From Maritimibacter alkaliphilus HTCC2654 (GTDB lineage: Bacteria > Pseudomonadota > Alphaproteobacteria > Rhodobacterales > Rhodobacteraceae), in the NCBI RefSeq assembly GCF_000152805.1, contig NZ_CH902578.1, forward strand, positions 3,707,906 to 3,771,905: DNA of 64,000 nucleotides, in the 5' to 3' direction. This document shows, in pieces, positions 8,651 to 20,000 of the stretch. How positions within the stretch are numbered: position 1 is the first letter of the stretch; each line of letters starts with the position of its first letter. Under the pieces are notes generated by a model, which ran no database searches, was not told the origin of the DNA, and saw nothing but the letters and a program-made list of their open reading frames with translations. The translations under genes were made by a program, and so were the position numbers.

Positions 8651-9378
8651 AGGACGCTGGCTTCGTGCTGCCCGGACGCATCCACGAAGAAGAGTTGATG
8701 GATACCGAGGCGGTGCCGCAGGCGGACCTTGCCCGCTGCCTGCGTGACCTGTCCCGCGTCAATGCCCTGAGTATGGGCTATCGTCCGACGCTGCACTGGC
8801 TGGACCGCGCCGTGGACGGGCGGGATCGCGTCACCATCGTCGACATCGGCTGCGGGTATGGCGACATGCTTCGGCAGGTCGAACGCTGGGCCGCGCGGCG
8901 CGGAGTCGAGGTCGATCTGCTGGGCATCGACCTGAACCCGACGACCATCCGGATCGCCGCCGAGGCCACGCCCGACACGTCGAATATCCGGTGGGAGGTG
9001 ATGAACCTTTTCGACATGCCAAAGGACCGGCGCCCGGACATCGTCATCAGCTCTCTCTTCGCGCACCATCTAGGCGATGCCGAACTTCTCGATTTCGTGC
9101 GCTGGCTGGATCGGAACTGCCGGGTCGGCTGGTTCATCAACGATCTGCACCGCCACTGGATTTCCGCCTGGGGTCTGACGCTGATCTTCGCGGTCTGGCC
9201 TGTTCACCGCTTCGTGCGCAACGACGGCCCGGTTTCGGTGCGTCGTGCGTTCGTGCGTGACGATCTCAACCGCGTGGCCGAGGCTGCGGGGCTGCCATCC
9301 GACGGTCTCACGCTCCGCTGGTGGTTCCCGTTCCGGTTCGGCTTCGGCCGCCTGACGGGAGGGGCCGGGCCATCGTAG
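8647..9378 (+). CDS. Class I SAM-dependent methyltransferase
   Basis: A 243-residue Rossmann methyltransferase. Motif I is IVDIGCGYGD at about residues 58-67, followed by an acidic LLGIDLNP strand and the NLFDMP and DIVISSLFAHH segments. A hydrophobic patch (about 165-185) suggests a lipid substrate or membrane contact. The ATG at 8647 overlaps the PKS stop codon (ATGA), so the two are probably translationally coupled. By position it should methylate the polyketide or phenol product of the type III PKS, as SrsB-type enzymes do; this is inference from context. Confidence 0.85.
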   Translation: MKDAGFVLPGRIHEEELMDTEAVPQADLARCLRDLSRVNALSMGYRPTLHWLDRAVDGRDRVTIVDIGCGYGDMLRQVERWAARRGVEVDLLGIDLNPTTIRIAAEATPDTSNIRWEVMNLFDMPKDRRPDIVISSLFAHHLGDAELLDFVRWLDRNCRVGWFINDLHRHWISAWGLTLIFAVWPVHRFVRNDGPVSVRRAFVRDDLNRVAEAAGLPSDGLTLRWWFPFRFGFGRLTGGAGPS

Positions 9379-9383
9379 AGTTC

Positions 9384-10466
9384 GTGGTGATCGGCGGCGG
9401 TCTTGCCGGTGCGGCGACCGCGACCCACCTCGCACGTGCAGGCCGCGAGGTCATCCTGCTGGAACGCGACCGAACGCCCGCCCACAAGGTCTGCGGCGAG
9501 TTTCTGGGGCAGTTGGCCTGCGGCGAGCTGGAACGCTTCGGCGTCGATCTCGCCGCGCTCGGGGCCGTGCCAATCGCACGAACACGGCTTTTTGCGGGTC
9601 GGGCCAAGGCCGAGGCACCGTTGCCTTTTCGGGCGGCGGGCTTGTCGCGCGCAACGCTCGACCCCCATCTGCGCACCCTTGCCGCCGGGGTGGGGGTGGA
9701 CCTTCGCACCGGCGTTCGCGCCACGGGTGTCACCCCGGGGGCGGTCGAGGTTGAAGGCGGCGCATCCATCGCCGCCGACCATGTGATCGTCGCCACCGGC
9801 AAGCATGAGGTGCGCGGCGTCCTGCGCCGAACCGTGGCCAAGGCGAAGGATTCCAAGATTGGGATCAAGGAGCATCTGCGGCTGACCGGCGAGCAATGCG
9901 ATGCCCTCGGTCCAGCGGTCGAACTCCACTTCATCCCCGGCGGTTATGCCGGGCTGATGCCCGTCGGGGCCGGGGCCGCGAACCTGAGCATCGCCATGGA
10001 AACCGGGGTCTGGCGCGAACACGGGCTGACCCCTGCGAGCTATCTCGATTGGCTCCGGTCCGTGTCGCCGTCCCTTTCGCTGCGGCTCGACGGGGCCACA
10101 CGCCTTTTCGAGCGGCCCCTGATGGTCAGCGGCGTGCCCTACGGTTTTCGCCTGTGGGGGGCCAAACCGGACCTGCCGGGGATCTGGCGCGTGGGCGATC
10201 AGGCGATGGTGACGCCATCGCTGACGGGCGAGGGCATGTCGCTTGCCCTCGGAACCGCCAAATGCCTTGCCGATTGCCTGCTGAACGGCGCCTCGACCAG
10301 CGACTATCGCGCGGAGCTGAAACGGAGGTTCGGCAGGCAGATCGCGGTGGCCCGCGCCTTCGATGTCGTCCTCCAACGCGAGTCGCTGCATCCGCCGATC
10401 GTGGGCGGGCTGGCGCAGTGGCCTGCGTTACTAAGTGCCGGGGCGAAGTGGTCGCGTGGCGGCTGA
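9384..10466 (+). CDS. FAD-dependent oxidoreductase (geranylgeranyl-reductase / monooxygenase-like)
   Basis: About 360 residues. The N-terminal dinucleotide-binding motif is VVIGGGLAGAATA, ending in the acidic LLERD strand; a second FAD motif, WRVGDQAMVTPSLTGEG, lies in the C-terminal half. The family covers geranylgeranyl reductases and aromatic hydroxylases. The start is uncertain: GTG 9384 follows the methyltransferase stop by five bases and places the nucleotide-binding motif at the N-terminus, while ATG 9321 would add 21 residues overlapping the methyltransferase. It ends the lipid-PKS operon and may hydroxylate, oxidise or reduce the product. Confidence 0.82.
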   Translation: MVIGGGLAGAATATHLARAGREVILLERDRTPAHKVCGEFLGQLACGELERFGVDLAALGAVPIARTRLFAGRAKAEAPLPFRAAGLSRATLDPHLRTLAAGVGVDLRTGVRATGVTPGAVEVEGGASIAADHVIVATGKHEVRGVLRRTVAKAKDSKIGIKEHLRLTGEQCDALGPAVELHFIPGGYAGLMPVGAGAANLSIAMETGVWREHGLTPASYLDWLRSVSPSLSLRLDGATRLFERPLMVSGVPYGFRLWGAKPDLPGIWRVGDQAMVTPSLTGEGMSLALGTAKCLADCLLNGASTSDYRAELKRRFGRQIAVARAFDVVLQRESLHPPIVGGLAQWPALLSAGAKWSRGG

Positions 10467-10522
10467 CAAACCCGCTTTCATGGGCGCGTGCTTCTTCAAG
10501 AGCACCCACCACGCCGCCAAGG

Positions 10523-10543
10523 ATTATGAGCCAGTCTCATAAT
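10523..10543. promoter_or_regulatory. Perfect 8-bp inverted repeat upstream of the metH genes
   Basis: ATTATGAG (10523-10530) and CTCATAAT (10536-10543) flank a five-base spacer, CCAGT. The dyad is AT-rich, has no T-run after it and lies about 72 bases before the first metH start. It therefore looks more like a repressor or activator site than a terminator. ArsR-type methionine regulators in Alphaproteobacteria use dyads of this general kind, but I could not match it to a known motif. Confidence 0.45.
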
Positions 10544-10569
10544 TCTGTGTAGATTTATGAATTTGAATG

Positions 10570-10600
10570 CTTGTGGCCGGTCGCGTACACCGCCCACAAG
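10570..10600 (+). promoter_or_regulatory. Long hairpin directly before the metH ribosome-binding site
   Basis: CTTGTGG (10570-10576) pairs with CCACAAG (10594-10600). After a single C-C mismatch, CGGT (10578-10581) pairs with ACCG (10589-10592) around a seven-base loop. The stem ends four bases before the GCAGGAC ribosome-binding region, so in mRNA it could modulate translation of the first metH gene. It does not fit the cores of the SAM-II or SAH riboswitches that I know. Confidence 0.4.
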
Positions 10601-10614
10601 AAAGCAGGACACCT

Positions 10615-11656
10615 ATGCGCGCATTCAACATTCCGCCCACGGACACCGAGGCGGCCCTGAAACGGGCGGCCCGCGAACGTATTCTCATTCTCGACGGTGC
10701 GATGGGCACGCAGATACAATCGCTCGGCCTCGATGAAGACGCCTTTCTGGGGCATGGCGGGCATAGCTGCGCCTATCACTCGGACCATCCGCAGAAGGGC
10801 AACAACGACCTTCTGATCCTGACCCAACCGGACGAGATCGAACGGATTCACTACGATTTCGCCATGGCCGGTGCGGATATCGTCGAGACGAACACGTTTT
10901 CGTCCACGACCATCGCGCAGGCTGATTACGCGATGGAAGAGGCGGTTCACGACCTGAACGCCCAAGGTGCGCGGATCGCACGCCGTGCGATGGATCGTGC
11001 GACCGCCGAGGACGGCAAGCCGCGCTGGGTGGCGGGGGCGGTGGGGCCGACGAACCGCACCGCGTCGATCAGCCCGGACGTGAATGACCCCGGCTACCGC
11101 GCCGTGACCTTCGACGATCTGCGCCGCGCCTATGGCCAGCAGATCCGGGGGCTGATCGCGGGCGGGGCCGACCTGATCCTGATCGAAACCATCTTCGATA
11201 CGCTCAACGCCAAGGCGGCGATCTTCGCCTGTTTCGAAGCCTTTGCCGAGCATGGCAAGCGCCTGCCCGTGATGATCTCGGGCACGATCACCGACGCTTC
11301 GGGGCGCACCCTGTCGGGCCAGACGCCCACCGCCTTCTGGCATTCCGTGCGCCACGCGCGGCCCTTCACCGTGGGCCTCAACTGCGCCCTCGGCGCCAAC
11401 GCGATGCGCCCGCACCTCAAGGAATTGTCCGACGTGGCCGACGCGCTCATCTGTGCCTATCCCAACGCCGGGCTGCCCAATGCCTTCGGCGAGTATGACG
11501 AAGGGCCGGACGACACCGCGCCGCAGGTCGAGCAATTCGCCCGCGAAGGTCTGGTGAACGTCGTCGGTGGCTGTTGCGGCACCACCCCGGACCACATCCG
11601 CGCCATTGCCGAGGCCGTCGCCAAGTACGAACCGCGCAAATTGCCGAGTTACACAG

Positions 11657-11664
<8 letters not shown>
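10615..11664 (+). CDS. metH: Methionine synthase, homocysteine-binding subunit
   Basis: 349 residues covering only the N-terminal homocysteine S-methyltransferase module of cobalamin-dependent methionine synthase. It would activate homocysteine on zinc for methylation to methionine. It begins with [12 protein letters not shown], the standard MetH opening, and has the zinc cysteines in LNCALGA and in [11 protein letters not shown]. The start at ATG 10615 follows GCAGGAC; an in-frame ATG at 10567 has no ribosome-binding site. It overlaps by eight bases the gene for the rest of the enzyme, so the two chains should be made together and must assemble to work. Confidence 0.9.
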
Positions 11665-14374
<2,710 letters not shown>

Positions 14375-14390
14375 CCCGCACCAATGCGGT

Positions 14391-15884
14391 TCAGCGTGAC
14401 ACGAGGCCGAGCGCCACGGGGTGCACGGCCATGATACCGGACCCGCCCTGGTCCAGAACCCAGAACCCGCCATCGCGCAGGGCCTTGCGCACAGCGCGCC
14501 GGCTGCGTTGCGGGATCTTGCGGCCTTCGACCTGAATGTATTTCGGGGTCGGCATGTCACCCGCGTCGATCGCCGCGAGGCACGCCTCGACCGCTTCGGG
14601 ATCGCGCCCGGCTGTCGCCAGCGCCACGACCTGCGGATCGTTGATCCCCGCCAGTGTCATAAGCTCGGGCCAGACCCGCGCCGGGCGGCGGGTGCGCACC
14701 CATTCGGGCCTGCGGCTTGGAAACAGGCGTTGTAGCAGCCCCTCGATTCCGGTGGCAGGGTCGATCACCTCACCTAATGGCACATCGTCCGCGCGGCGCA
14801 CGACCTCCAGATCGCCGTTCTCGACCGCAAAGGCCGCCTCGACGATGCGGGCGGACGGGCTTGTGATCCCGGTCTCCAGCCGCTCGATCCAGCTTTGATC
14901 GGTGACGCAGATCGCGGCTTCCGCGTTCGCCCGGTTGATGAAGTCGAGGATCGGCGCGACCGGATTGCCGATCTGAAGCACCTTCAACCCGGCGTCCTCG
15001 GACAGGATGTCGAACACCTCGTTGCGCAGGTTCCGGCACTCGCGCGCCCGGTCCCACATATGGCTGGCGCGCAACGCGGCGGCCAGTCGGGCGTCCGACA
15101 GGCTGCGGGCGACCTGCGGCATCGCGGCGACCGTGGGCATCTTGGTGAATTGCACCGCGATATCGTCCTCGTCGCGCAGGAAGGTGGCGAAACGGTCGTC
15201 CGACAGCTTGCGGATCAGGTCGTCGGTGCGCTCCCGGTCCATTTCGTTCACGGCGTGGGAGTGGATGACCTTCACCCCCATGTTCGCCCCTTTGGACTGG
15301 TTCGAAAACTCCGCCCGGAAATTGTATTCCGGCGGCAGGACGAGGAACCGGACCCGCGACCGGTAGAGCAGGCGGTTGAACGACGGTTGGTCCTGTCGCG
15401 TCACCTCCGACGTGTCGCGGTAGGCGTCTTCCCAGGCCGCGACGAAGGCGGCGGTGTCGGGGTCGGTCAGGTTCAGGCCGAGAACACCGCCGTTCAACCC
15501 GGTGAAGCATTCCGGCAAGGACGCATCCCAGGCCCCGACGGGCGAGCGCCGGATGGGCGCGTGGCTTGCGGCAAGGCCGAAGTCGTCGAGCGCGGCAAAG
15601 ATCGAACCGACGTCGCCCGCGAAGATCGTGTCGGTGTCGATATAGATCACCTTGTCGTATGGCGCCGTCGCGATGGCTCTGATCTTGCCGATCCGGGTGT
15701 GGTCGTCCGGGGCGACATCAAGCTGTCGGACGGCGTCGAAGCCATCGACCTCCACATCCGCAAGCGTGGTGGCGAGGGTCACGTGGACCTCCGGCATGAC
15801 GCGTCGGAGCGAGGCGACCGACCGCTCGGCCTGCGCGATATAGCGCGGCGCGTCCGCGTAATAGAGTATGCCTTCAGATGCCAC
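14391..15884 (-). CDS. GT-A-fold glycosyltransferase-like protein
   Basis: 497 residues from a GTG start supported by a GGGGGAC purine run. The N-terminal 250 residues resemble nucleotide-sugar transferases of the GT8-like group: KVIYIDTDTIF gives a DxD metal and nucleotide motif at Asp83/Asp85, followed by FTGLNGGVLGLN. The C-terminal half has no motif I recognise and could bind an acceptor or partner. It is the last gene of the leftward polysaccharide block, about 100 bases after the previous gene. The sugar donor cannot be read from the sequence. Confidence 0.7.
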   Translation of the reverse strand: MASEGILYYADAPRYIAQAERSVASLRRVMPEVHVTLATTLADVEVDGFDAVRQLDVAPDDHTRIGKIRAIATAPYDKVIYIDTDTIFAGDVGSIFAALDDFGLAASHAPIRRSPVGAWDASLPECFTGLNGGVLGLNLTDPDTAAFVAAWEDAYRDTSEVTRQDQPSFNRLLYRSRVRFLVLPPEYNFRAEFSNQSKGANMGVKVIHSHAVNEMDRERTDDLIRKLSDDRFATFLRDEDDIAVQFTKMPTVAAMPQVARSLSDARLAAALRASHMWDRARECRNLRNEVFDILSEDAGLKVLQIGNPVAPILDFINRANAEAAICVTDQSWIERLETGITSPSARIVEAAFAVENGDLEVVRRADDVPLGEVIDPATGIEGLLQRLFPSRRPEWVRTRRPARVWPELMTLAGINDPQVVALATAGRDPEAVEACLAAIDAGDMPTPKYIQVEGRKIPQRSRRAVRKALRDGGFWVLDQGGSGIMAVHPVALGLVSR

Positions 15885-15986
15885 GACCCGTCCCCCGTTG
15901 CCCTTTTTCAGGATGGCAGAACGGGCGGGGGGATCAATCCTTCGGCCCGCCGCGCCCGCCGCACGGGAGCCTGCGACCGGCACGCC

Positions 15987-17051
15987 TTATTGCGGATGCA
16001 AAATTTCCTCGCGTCGTGCCCGCTCGATCTGCGCGAAGTGTTCGAAGACCTGAAGCTGATCTTCGTTGAACCCGTGGGAATCGATGTCGAGCGCGTTCAG
16101 CGCCTCGGCGATCCTGCCGCGCAGGGCGAGCGTGTCGGCGGCGTGAACGCAATGGAGTTTCAGAAACCACGTCAGAAAGCGGTCGCGGAAATCCGGGTCG
16201 AGCCGTTCGGCATCGGCCAGTGCTTCGCCCAGCTCGCCCAGCCGGTTGAACGACCGCGTCGCGATCTCGAAATCCGACTTGCCGAAGGTCACGACCGGCT
16301 TGCCGTGGATCAGCGCCTCGAACAGCACGCCCGAATTGCAGCCGACGACCGCCTTCGACTGCCCGATCAACTGGTGCACCGACGCGGTCGAAAGCCTCAG
16401 GTTCGCGAAATCGCGGTTCAGGTCTTCGAGCCGTTCCTCCACCGCCTGCGATTTGCACAGCGGGTGACGCTTGACGACGACCGCGGCGCCGGTGTCCGCC
16501 GCGACCTTTGCAAGCTGGGCGGCCACGTCGAGCTGATCGAGATAGGCGAATTGCGCAACCGGGTCTTCGACCGTCTGAAGCGGCAGGAAGTAGAACTCGC
16601 GCGGCAGCTTCGCATCGCGCTCGGCCGGCTGTTCGTATTTCGACACGTTTCGGTCCAGCGCTTCCTGCCGGATGTCCGAGACGAACTTTCGCGCCTGACG
16701 TCTGGGGATCTTGCGCACCTCGTCCGCGACCGCATCCGGATTTCGCGCGAGCGTCGAGAACCCGGAGAACCCGCGCGGGTCGGCCGTGTAATAGGGCGGC
16801 CAATAGGATTCCTTCAGCCGCAGCACGTTCCCCTCGGCGCCCTGCGAATGAAAGCTGATGACAAGCTGCCCCCGTTTCGTCGCACGCGGCGCGGCATCGG
16901 CGGCATAGGGCAGGCGGATCGGGCGAACCGTGACGCACAGGTCGGCAAGCGCCACGAGGATCGAGGCATAAAGACGCTGGTGCCGCAGGCAATCCAGCGG
17001 GTTATCGAACCACGCCGCCGGAACTTCGAGCACGACATCCGCGTCTTTCAT
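15987..17051 (-). CDS. Capsule polysaccharide synthesis-family transferase (KpsC/KpsS-like)
   Basis: A 354-residue cytosolic protein of the Capsule_synth type, a GT-B-like family that includes Kdo transferases building the lipid-linked linker of group 2 capsules. Diagnostic parts are VVVKRHPL in the middle and VVGCNSGVLFEALIHGKPVV before the C-terminus. It follows the large fusion gene by eight bases in the same direction. Kdo-supply genes lie upstream in the same block, consistent with Kdo or a related sugar as donor. The exact linkage is unknown. Confidence 0.75.
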   Translation of the reverse strand: MKDADVVLEVPAAWFDNPLDCLRHQRLYASILVALADLCVTVRPIRLPYAADAAPRATKRGQLVISFHSQGAEGNVLRLKESYWPPYYTADPRGFSGFSTLARNPDAVADEVRKIPRRQARKFVSDIRQEALDRNVSKYEQPAERDAKLPREFYFLPLQTVEDPVAQFAYLDQLDVAAQLAKVAADTGAAVVVKRHPLCKSQAVEERLEDLNRDFANLRLSTASVHQLIGQSKAVVGCNSGVLFEALIHGKPVVTFGKSDFEIATRSFNRLGELGEALADAERLDPDFRDRFLTWFLKLHCVHAADTLALRGRIAEALNALDIDSHGFNEDQLQVFEHFAQIERARREEILHPQ

Positions 17052-17059
17052 GCCCAGCC

Positions 17060-20000
17060 CTACCGGATTTCGCCGCGCGGAAAGACGATCCGCGACAGGA
17101 TGCGGCCCGGCTTCGACGGGCTGGCGCGCATGAAGGCGATGGGATCACGTTCGAGCGCCGGGATCATCCCGGTGTTCCCGGTCAGTTTGAGCGCGGTCCG
17201 GATGATCGGCACCCAGACCTTGAAACCGCCAAGCGCGGGCGTGTTCGGATAGAGCAGCCCAATGCGGAAGGGCGTGTATTGCGCCCAGTTCTCGCGCGCG
17301 AAATCGGCAGGTTCGCGGCGGAAGGCCGGAAGGACTTCGGGCATCGCGCGTTTGACGTAAAGGGTCTCGAAGATCGGGGTGAGAAGCCAGAGCCGCCAGC
17401 CGAAATGGCCGTAGTTCACCACGCGCGGCCCGGTCGCCCGTTGGGTCAGGCGATCCGGCACACCGGCGTCGACCACGTCCTCCGGCTTGGCTGTGTCATA
17501 GGCGGCCGCGACAAGGGCGAACTCCCCGGCATGCAGCGCATCGTCCTGTGCGGGCGGGCGCTGGGCCTCGCCGTCGAACAGCACCCCGTCCTCCCGCCCG
17601 AAATAGGTCCGGGCGATGGCCGCGTTCGTGTCGCGGGCGTTGCGCATAAGGGTCTCGGCAAGCTCCTCGGTCAGGAACCACGGGCGCCCCATCTGCAACC
17701 CGCGATCCGCGCGGAATTTCTGAAACCCGGTCGTCACCGTTTCGATGAAGGTGAAATAGGCATCGCGATTGCGGAACTCCCGCGCGTTGTACATGCGCAC
17801 AAGCTCGACATGGGCGGTCGACAGGCGCGCGGAGTTGGCCTGAAGCGCATCCGGCTGCGGCAGGTCGAGCAGCACGGGAAGGTCGGTCACCTTGGCGAAA
17901 TCCGTAAGCAGATCGCCGCCCTCGAACGCCCGTTTGTCGAACAGGCGCACCTTGACCTTGTTCCTGCCGATCACCTCGGCCCAGCGTTCGATGTTCGCGG
18001 CATAGTCCAGCCGCGCGATCGTCTCGGGCGTGGTCAGCCATTCGGCAAAGCTTCCATCGACGCGGCCGACCGCGCCGCCCGCCACGAACTCGGCATATTG
18101 CGCATTGGCCCATTCGTCCTGCCGCCGCAGATAGACGACCATTTCGACGTCGTAATCCGCGAAATAGTTGGCGATCTGGTAAGCGTTCTCCTGAAGAAAG
18201 AACGCCTCGCTCGACAGCGCGATGGTATGAATGCGCTCGCCCATGAGCGCGAGGCCATGTTCGATATGGGCGCGCAGGCCGGGTTCGTTGCGCACCGCGT
18301 TGCGGGTGAATTCCGAATGTCCCGCCTGTTTGTGGGGCCGGACCCTTTGCCAGAACAGGCCGACTTCGGGATACCAGACGCCATCGCGCATCAGGGCGGG
18401 GCGGTTCGTCTCCATCAGGTGCTGGAGGAAGGTCGAGCCGGTCTTGGTCGCCCCGATGTGCACCACGATCCGGGGGCGCTTGCCCGGTTTCGGCGCGCGC
18501 CCGGCGTGTGTCTTGACGAGCCCGTTGCGGGCATAGTGGTTCAGCGCGGCCTGAAGGTCACTGTCGTCGGGCGTCTCGGGCGCGTGTCGATAGACCTTGT
18601 AAAGCTCATCCTGCGGGATCGGGCGCATGTTCACCGCCGCGTCGAGCAGGTCGGGTCGGCCCGCGCGCAGCGCCGCGATGGCAAGCTGGAACGCCCCCGC
18701 GCGGTTGTGCTGCACCCGCCGCTCGGTCGAGGTCGCGTCATAGTCGCCCGCCCGGAAATCGTATGATTGAAGCGTCCCGCGCACCCGGTCCAGAAAGGTC
18801 TGGAACGCCTCGCCGCCCATTTCCTGATAATAGGCATAGGGTTCGGTCAGGATCATATGGTCGATATACTGCGACATATGAAAGGCGAGGTGCGGGCGCA
18901 GGGGCGATGTCCGGTCGCGCGCGCCGTGATCGCCGAGCGCCTGAAGCGTCGTCTCGAAATTCATGAACATCCGGTCGAAGTCCTTCGGCCCCCGCTTGCG
19001 GCGTGCAGTCGAAGCAGGCCGGATGCGATAGGTCGTGGTCGGACAGGTCGTCAGGCTCAGAACACGGGCGTTGGTCAGCGCCCGGACCAGAAACGCCCGC
19101 TCCTCCCACTGGGTCGTGACGAACCGCCCCTCGATCTCGTTCAGCCAGTCGCGGCGATAAAGCCACGTCCAGAAATGCCGGTTGCGTAGAATGCGCGGCG
19201 TCTCGGCATAGGTGGTGCGGTCGATCTTCTGGTCGAAATTGGCTTCCGACGCGTCGGGACGGTCGTAGATGTATTCACCGTTCTTGGCGAACACCGCCTC
19301 GGCCGCTTTCTTGCCCCGCACCATGTCGGAGCCGTTCGCTTCGGCCACGGCGACCAGCGTTTCCAGCGCCTCGGGGTTCGGCATCCAGTCGTCGCCGTCG
19401 ATGAACCAGATGAAGTCGCCCTTGGCCTGATCGATGGCGATGTTGCGCGCAAAGCCTTGGCCCACGTTTTCGTCGAGCACGATGGGCTTGATCCGGGGAT
19501 CGGCCTTGGCCAGACGGTCGATGATCGCCTGCGCGTTGTCCGGGGTCACGTCGTTCACCGGCAGGATCTCGATCTCGCGCAGCGTCTGGGCCTGCACCGA
19601 AGCGATGCAATCCTCGATATAGGCTTCGACCCCGTGCACGGGGATGATGACCGAGACCTTGGGGGGCGTGTCGAGTTCCGCCTGCGTCGGGGGCAGCGGG
19701 AACGGTCGGTGCGTTTCGATATAGTCCAGCGCATCCTCGACCTGCGAGGGCACCGCGCACCCCGGCACGTGGTAGATCGTGTACCAGATGTAGAAGGCGT
19801 GGAAGATGTCCTCGAGCGTCCGGGCGCGATGGCGATGCGGGATCGCCTGCCGATCGTCGGTCAGACCCCAGCCGCCGTAGAAGGGCGCGCCGAAGGTCAC
19901 GACCTTTTTGCCCGCGAACAGCGCCTCAAGCCCCATCTGGCTCGTGCCGACATAGACCGTGTCGACCATGTCGAAGATCGTGTAGGGGTTCACCGGATCG

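Noticed and set aside
10467-10614. SAM-II or SAH riboswitch upstream of metH
   Set aside because: The hairpins present do not carry the conserved pseudoknot cores of those classes that I know, so only generic regulatory hairpins are called.
14895-17252. Long + strand open frame across the glycosyltransferase genes
   Set aside because: It spans two real minus-strand genes, has no recognisable domain and mirrors their codon bias.
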